The notes below the pieces were generated by a model. That model worked only from the letters and a program-made list of their open reading frames with translations, was not told the origin of the DNA and did not search any database. Shown in pieces: positions 60,282-64,000 of a stretch of 64,000 nucleotides of DNA; the stretch's first letter is position 1, and each line of letters begins with the position of its first letter. The stretch is from NCBI GenBank assembly GCA_014621425.1, contig JAANBB010000008.1:124001-188000 (forward strand). Direction: 5' to 3'. Both the position numbers and the translations under genes were made by a program. This DNA comes from Cylindrodendrum hubeiense. Taxonomy: Eukaryota; Ascomycota; Sordariomycetes; Hypocreales; Nectriaceae.

Positions 60282-60999
60282 GGTGTAATGCCAAAGAACT
60301 GGGGGGGTTGTGAATACTCGAGATAGGATAATAGAAGGGTTTTACCTGGGATTTCAATCTCCGCTACAAAGTGATGGTTTCAAAGGCAATATTGTGGAAG
60401 CTACTTCCACTGGCGGGAAACGCATCACCACAACACGCGAGGATGACCCATCGAGGGGGATTGCATACAGCCGAACAAGGCAACATTCGGCACAAAAAGG
60501 CTATCTGTATTTTAAGTAGGCTGTGCGGTTAAATCGATCATCGCCCTGTCGAGCCTACGCCTTGCAGAGGGTGGGTTGCCTCTTGTCCACGATGCTGCAA
60601 TGTCGTTCCTTCCGCTGGTCATGGGTTCACGGATCAGATCCCGTCGAACCTGCATGGAGCCATCAGTTCTCAATAACACGAGTAAGCCAACGTGAATCCC
60701 CCGCTGCGTTATGGATGTCCATTTTGAGGTGTAATTGGTCACTACCCCGAGTTAGTGTACCCAGCCGATTGCCGAGAACGGGATCGGGAAGCGCTTCCGA
60801 AATCTCGGATCGGAAATCAGTCCGGATGGATGAGGTAATGCCCACTCCCTCATTGACGAGCCCCGCATTTGATACCGCACCTCCACCAGCAGCTCTGTGA
60901 ATTCAAAACCCCAGTTGACACAAGAAGATTAACCGTAACTGCCTGTACCGCTCAAGATCTCTCCTCGCGCAGCACAAAGAACCCATCTTCACAGTCAAC
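60282..60999. other. intergenic, 0.7 kb
   Basis: Leader of the cupin gene and 3' flank of the preceding gene. Short frames on both strands lack support. Confidence 0.5.
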
Positions 61000-61695
61000 A
61001 TGGTTGAAATCAAGCAATACTATCTCAAGCCGACGGATCTCGTTCCGAACTCTCCTCGGCCTCTTTTGCACTACAAGAATGTCTTCGCTCGAAACCCTGC
61101 CACCAACCACTGTGATCATACCAAGGTCTGGAACTCGTTCACCAAGAATGATTGGGACGTCCAATGGATAGTCCGCTATGGGCCAACCCAACTCTCACAC
61201 TACCACTCCCAAGCGCATGAGTGCATGGCTGTTCTATCTGGCACTGCAACCATCCGATTTGGCGTTGCTGATACTTCAGAGGACCTCGAGGAAAACTCTT
61301 GGGGCTCTGCTTGGGAGGAAGGAGGGATTGAGCTAGTGGCAGAAGCGGGTGATATCTTTGTGATTCCATCCGGGGTGTCCCACAAGACCTACAACACCAA
61401 GCCCGAAGCAATCTTTACTCTGTTGACGCCGGGTGATGGTCACGGTATTGAGGCGGACGACCCCCAAAAGGCACTGGAAGAGGTAGAATTATCTGGGTTC
61501 ACCATGCTGGGAGCATACAATGGTGGGAAGTGGGACTTTATTCAGAATGGGGGAGACTATGAGAATGTCTGGTCTGTTGCGAAGCCGGAAAAGGATCCTG
61601 TATTTGGGGCATCCGGAGGGTTGCTGAAGCTATGGCGGGGAAGCGGTGCCCCTGTTCAAGAATCGAGCGATAAGATTGCTCGAGCTCGTCTTTGA
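61000..61695 (+). CDS. cupin-domain protein
   Basis: A single-exon gene of 231 aa. The cupin metal site is visible: HYHSQAHE (H67, H69 and E74) and the second motif GDIFVIPSGVSHKTYN with the fourth ligand His. The sequence between (MAVLSGTATIRFG) forms the expected beta strands. The length and spacing resemble the single-cupin YjlB-like group found in fungi and bacteria, for which no reaction is firmly known; an Fe or Mn-dependent oxygenase or isomerase is possible. No signal peptide, so probably cytoplasmic. It is convergent with the Baeyer-Villiger monooxygenase gene 423 bp away; no functional link is evident. Confidence 0.85.
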   Translation: MVEIKQYYLKPTDLVPNSPRPLLHYKNVFARNPATNHCDHTKVWNSFTKNDWDVQWIVRYGPTQLSHYHSQAHECMAVLSGTATIRFGVADTSEDLEENSWGSAWEEGGIELVAEAGDIFVIPSGVSHKTYNTKPEAIFTLLTPGDGHGIEADDPQKALEEVELSGFTMLGAYNGGKWDFIQNGGDYENVWSVAKPEKDPVFGASGGLLKLWRGSGAPVQESSDKIARARL

Positions 61696-62118
61696 TCAGA
61701 CAACAGATATATTATGGCTGCTCTTAGTCTTATTTATGAACACCACGAAGTATGTAGCTAATGATATTGCGCCCCTCAAATGCTCAGACGTGTAGACCCG
61801 GTAGCAGTGATGCATTTTAATGCCGCTTGAGAGTCGGGTCAGACTTGCTAAACATTGGAATGAGCTCAGAAATCTAACCAGGCTCGTGACCTACGTCACA
61901 TTAATTCCGTTACTCATACAAATACTTCTTTCTGGACTTTTGAACCAAACCTCTCGTACTGTACAGTCAACACTCGGGCTTCCATCCTAGCGTAGTTTGC
62001 AAAGGCCATTGATAAGGTAGTCACAATCTTCCTTCATCACTTGGCTTCGGCATATGTAAGAAACGTAATTAGTGTCATTTAACTTCCATATAAAATTGAG
62101 CCTGCAATTCCTCCACGA
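61696..62118. other. short convergent intergenic stretch
   Basis: 423 bp between two convergent genes, AT-rich, no feature recognised. Confidence 0.5.
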
Positions 62119-63738
62119 CTATTGAACTATGAAGTTTGCCCAACCACTGGTCTCACACTGACCCAAGTGCTTTCGGTAAGCAGGCAATCCCTCCATGTAG
62201 TTCAGAGCCTGGCGTGCCTTTCCAGGAATATTACCACCCATATACCACGTGGTTTCATTCAATGGCAAAAGCGTTTTGTTGCATGCTTCATTTGTAAGAC
62301 GAGCCCACTCCTTTTCTTCATCCAGTCTCGTTTCAATCCTTGACAAACCTTGTGTTCTCATGTGGATCATGGTTTGAATAATCCAATCGCACTGGATCTC
62401 CGAAATCACAGGACCAACTGCCCAGGAGGTTGGACTCTGTGGTCCATAAAGGTAGAACATGTTTGGGAACCCGGATGTCGACATGCCGAGGTACGTCCTG
62501 GAGCCAAGTTTCCACTCATCGTTCAGCGACCTGTTCTTCATCCCGGTGAATTTCACGCGGGAGAAGCTACCAGTGACAGCGTCGAACCCAGTCGCAAGAA
62601 TAAGAGCATCGAGTTCGATGACCGTTCCGTCTTGTAATCGTACGCCGTTTGGAATCACCTCGTCGATGGGGTTCTTTTTAAGAGACACCAATCTGACATT
62701 GTCTTGGTTGAACACTTCATAATATGCTTGCTCAAGGGAAGGGCGTTTGGTGCCAAATGGATATGGGGGATCCCAGGGCGCGAGGTTCTCAATCAGCTCA
62801 GGGTCGTCCTTGACAATTCTTTGGCGCACTTTGTCGCGCCAAAAATTATAAAATAGCCGGTTTGCCTCGATGTCGGTCGTAAAGTCGGCGTAGTTGCCAT
62901 ATGTGGGCGCGAAGCCACCTTGCTCCCAGAGGTCTTCGTAAAGCGCCGTGCGCTCTTCGGGTGTGTCGTCAATGGTCTTTTTAGTGATGACTTTGAAGTT
63001 GAAGCCGGCTTGAGACAGCTTCATCTGTTTGAACATCTCCGGATGGTCTGCTTTATTAGGGCGGCCGTTGAGCAGCGGCTTCTGACGCATTGGCAGTGCG
63101 CAGTTATGGGATCGTTGAAAAGCAACCAATTGCCCAGCGATGGGCCCAAGCTCCTGGATGATTTGAACGCCTGTAGCGCCTGAGCCGATGACACCCACTC
63201 GCTTTCCGCTTAAATCCGTCGGTGTCCTTGGCCACTTGGCAGTGTGGCATAAAAACCCTTGAAATGTTTCAAGTCCCTTAAGATCGGGGACGTATTCCTT
63301 GGCCGCGAAGCCCATCGCCGGGAGAAGAAAGCGGGCGGATGCGACACGTTCATCGTCAGTCCAAACAACCCACTCGTTTGCCTCAGCATCAAAGACAGCT
63401 TCGGAGACTTTGGTGCCGAAAATTATGTCTTTGCTGAGGTCCCATTTCTTGTCAACGAATTGGAAGTAGTCGAGAAGTTCTTGTTGACTAGGAAACTCTT
63501 CCTTCCATTCCCACTCTCCCCAGAGATCTGGGTCTGAGAACTCATAGTACGGGACATTCGTATCGACGCGGGCTCCGGGGTATCGGTTGTGCCACCAAAC
63601 ACCACCTATTCCGTTGGCCTCTTCAACAACCTTGACGCGAAATCCCTGCTTCCTCAGGTTCTGGAGGAGATAGCAGCCGCCAAAGCCTGCGCCAATAATA
63701 ATTGCGTCTAGGCGCTGATCTTCATCGTAAGACGGCAT
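62119..63738 (-). CDS. flavin-dependent Baeyer-Villiger monooxygenase
   Basis: A single-exon gene of 539 aa. The FAD-binding Rossmann motif IIIGAGFGG (G16, G18, G21) starts the protein. GGVWWHNRYPGARVDTNVPYY is the usual segment contacting flavin. The Baeyer-Villiger fingerprint FQGFLCHTAKWP (159-170, FxGxxxHxxxWP) is exact, followed by the NADPH-binding GVIGSGATG (G185, G187, G190). LDALILATGFDAVTGSF completes the class. Such enzymes insert one oxygen atom beside a ketone to make an ester or lactone, using NADPH and O2; cyclohexanone and phenylacetone monooxygenases are relatives. The natural ketone is unknown. No neighbouring ester hydrolase or biosynthetic core gene is present, so it is not evidently part of a secondary-metabolite cluster within this window. 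Confidence 0.93.
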   Translation of the reverse strand: MPSYDEDQRLDAIIIGAGFGGCYLLQNLRKQGFRVKVVEEANGIGGVWWHNRYPGARVDTNVPYYEFSDPDLWGEWEWKEEFPSQQELLDYFQFVDKKWDLSKDIIFGTKVSEAVFDAEANEWVVWTDDERVASARFLLPAMGFAAKEYVPDLKGLETFQGFLCHTAKWPRTPTDLSGKRVGVIGSGATGVQIIQELGPIAGQLVAFQRSHNCALPMRQKPLLNGRPNKADHPEMFKQMKLSQAGFNFKVITKKTIDDTPEERTALYEDLWEQGGFAPTYGNYADFTTDIEANRLFYNFWRDKVRQRIVKDDPELIENLAPWDPPYPFGTKRPSLEQAYYEVFNQDNVRLVSLKKNPIDEVIPNGVRLQDGTVIELDALILATGFDAVTGSFSRVKFTGMKNRSLNDEWKLGSRTYLGMSTSGFPNMFYLYGPQSPTSWAVGPVISEIQCDWIIQTMIHMRTQGLSRIETRLDEEKEWARLTNEACNKTLLPLNETTWYMGGNIPGKARQALNYMEGLPAYRKHLGQCETSGWANFIVQ

Positions 63739-64000
63739 TGTGTACTTCGATCGCCGATGTCGTAGAGGGTTTCAAGATATCGCAGATTGGAGAGTGAATG
63801 TATTGTCTATCTTAACCCATGCAAAGACTAATGAGCACTTGAGCACATACTTATACATATCCTGCTCGATTGCGGGCAGCATTAACGGGGTGGGGAGGCG
63901 TTGATGGCTGCATGGTCACATTACCTCTGTCCAGATAGTACATCCCACATGCTCCCTGGCGCCTCATAACCACAACCGAGGATAAGAGTGCCAGATCATA
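63739..64000. other. upstream flank of the monooxygenase gene to window end
   Basis: 262 bp, promoter side of the reverse-strand monooxygenase. No further gene visible before the edge. Confidence 0.5.

Overview
The window is nuclear DNA of a filamentous ascomycete (Pezizomycotina). The evidence is genes split by 40-115 nt GT-AG introns with CTAAC/CTGAC-type branch points, together with fungus-specific families: Dal5-type MFS permease, Crh-type GH16, PTH11-like receptor, RTA1-like protein, HeLo-like N-terminal domain, and NACHT-WD40 NLR-like proteins. The species cannot be named from the sequence. No CRISPR array, rRNA, intact tRNA or intact transposon was seen. All multi-exon models below were built by hand by following reading phase across splice sites.

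Region 1-25.4 kb is ordinary fungal metabolism and membrane biology with broken genes mixed in. It holds the 3' end of an MFS permease (1-485), a short secreted GH16 transglycosylase (2720-3701), a large triple-AAA+ protein with a charged K/E/P-repeat linker (5047-9648), a type II haloacid dehalogenase (reverse, 9796-10512), an acyl-CoA dehydrogenase (11463-12930), an unknown gene remnant (reverse, ~13139-13810) and a tRNA-like relic. These are followed by an unknown multi-pass membrane protein (reverse, 14164-15719), a HeLo-like/ankyrin gene broken by one stop codon (reverse, 16330-19422), a PTH11-like receptor (21414-22638) and an RTA1-like protein (24389-25360).

Region 26.4-57.1 kb is an island of signalling and self-defence type genes. 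It starts with a protein kinase-WD40 fusion broken by one in-frame stop (26438-28940) and a convergent 1270-aa protein combining zinc finger, GTP-binding-like P-loop, RING-like finger and patatin phospholipase (reverse, 29197-33400). After a nitrilase/cyanide hydratase (36105-37341) and a five-copy degenerate repeat (37687-38070) come a NACHT-WD40 NLR with a one-base frameshift (38758-43271) and an unknown 670-aa protein (43826-46060). The island ends with a second, forward-strand paralogue of the GTPase-RING-patatin protein (47525-51817) and a second NACHT-WD40 NLR whose N-terminus carries an amyloid-signalling-like motif (52621-57133). Nucleotide-binding sensors, a kinase and lipase effectors packed together, several of them broken, is what one expects of a rapidly evolving fungal non-self-recognition locus. 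That role is inferred, not shown.

Region 58.6-64 kb returns to ordinary genes: an unknown conserved fungal protein (58606-60281), a cupin (61000-61695) and a Baeyer-Villiger type flavin monooxygenase (reverse, 62119-63738).

The most interesting objects are the two GTPase-RING-patatin paralogues, which are intact and nearly equal in length with shared intron positions; the NLR with the amyloid-like N-terminal motif; the kinase-WD40 fusion; and the triple AAA+ protein in which the three ATPase modules show graded loss of catalytic residues.
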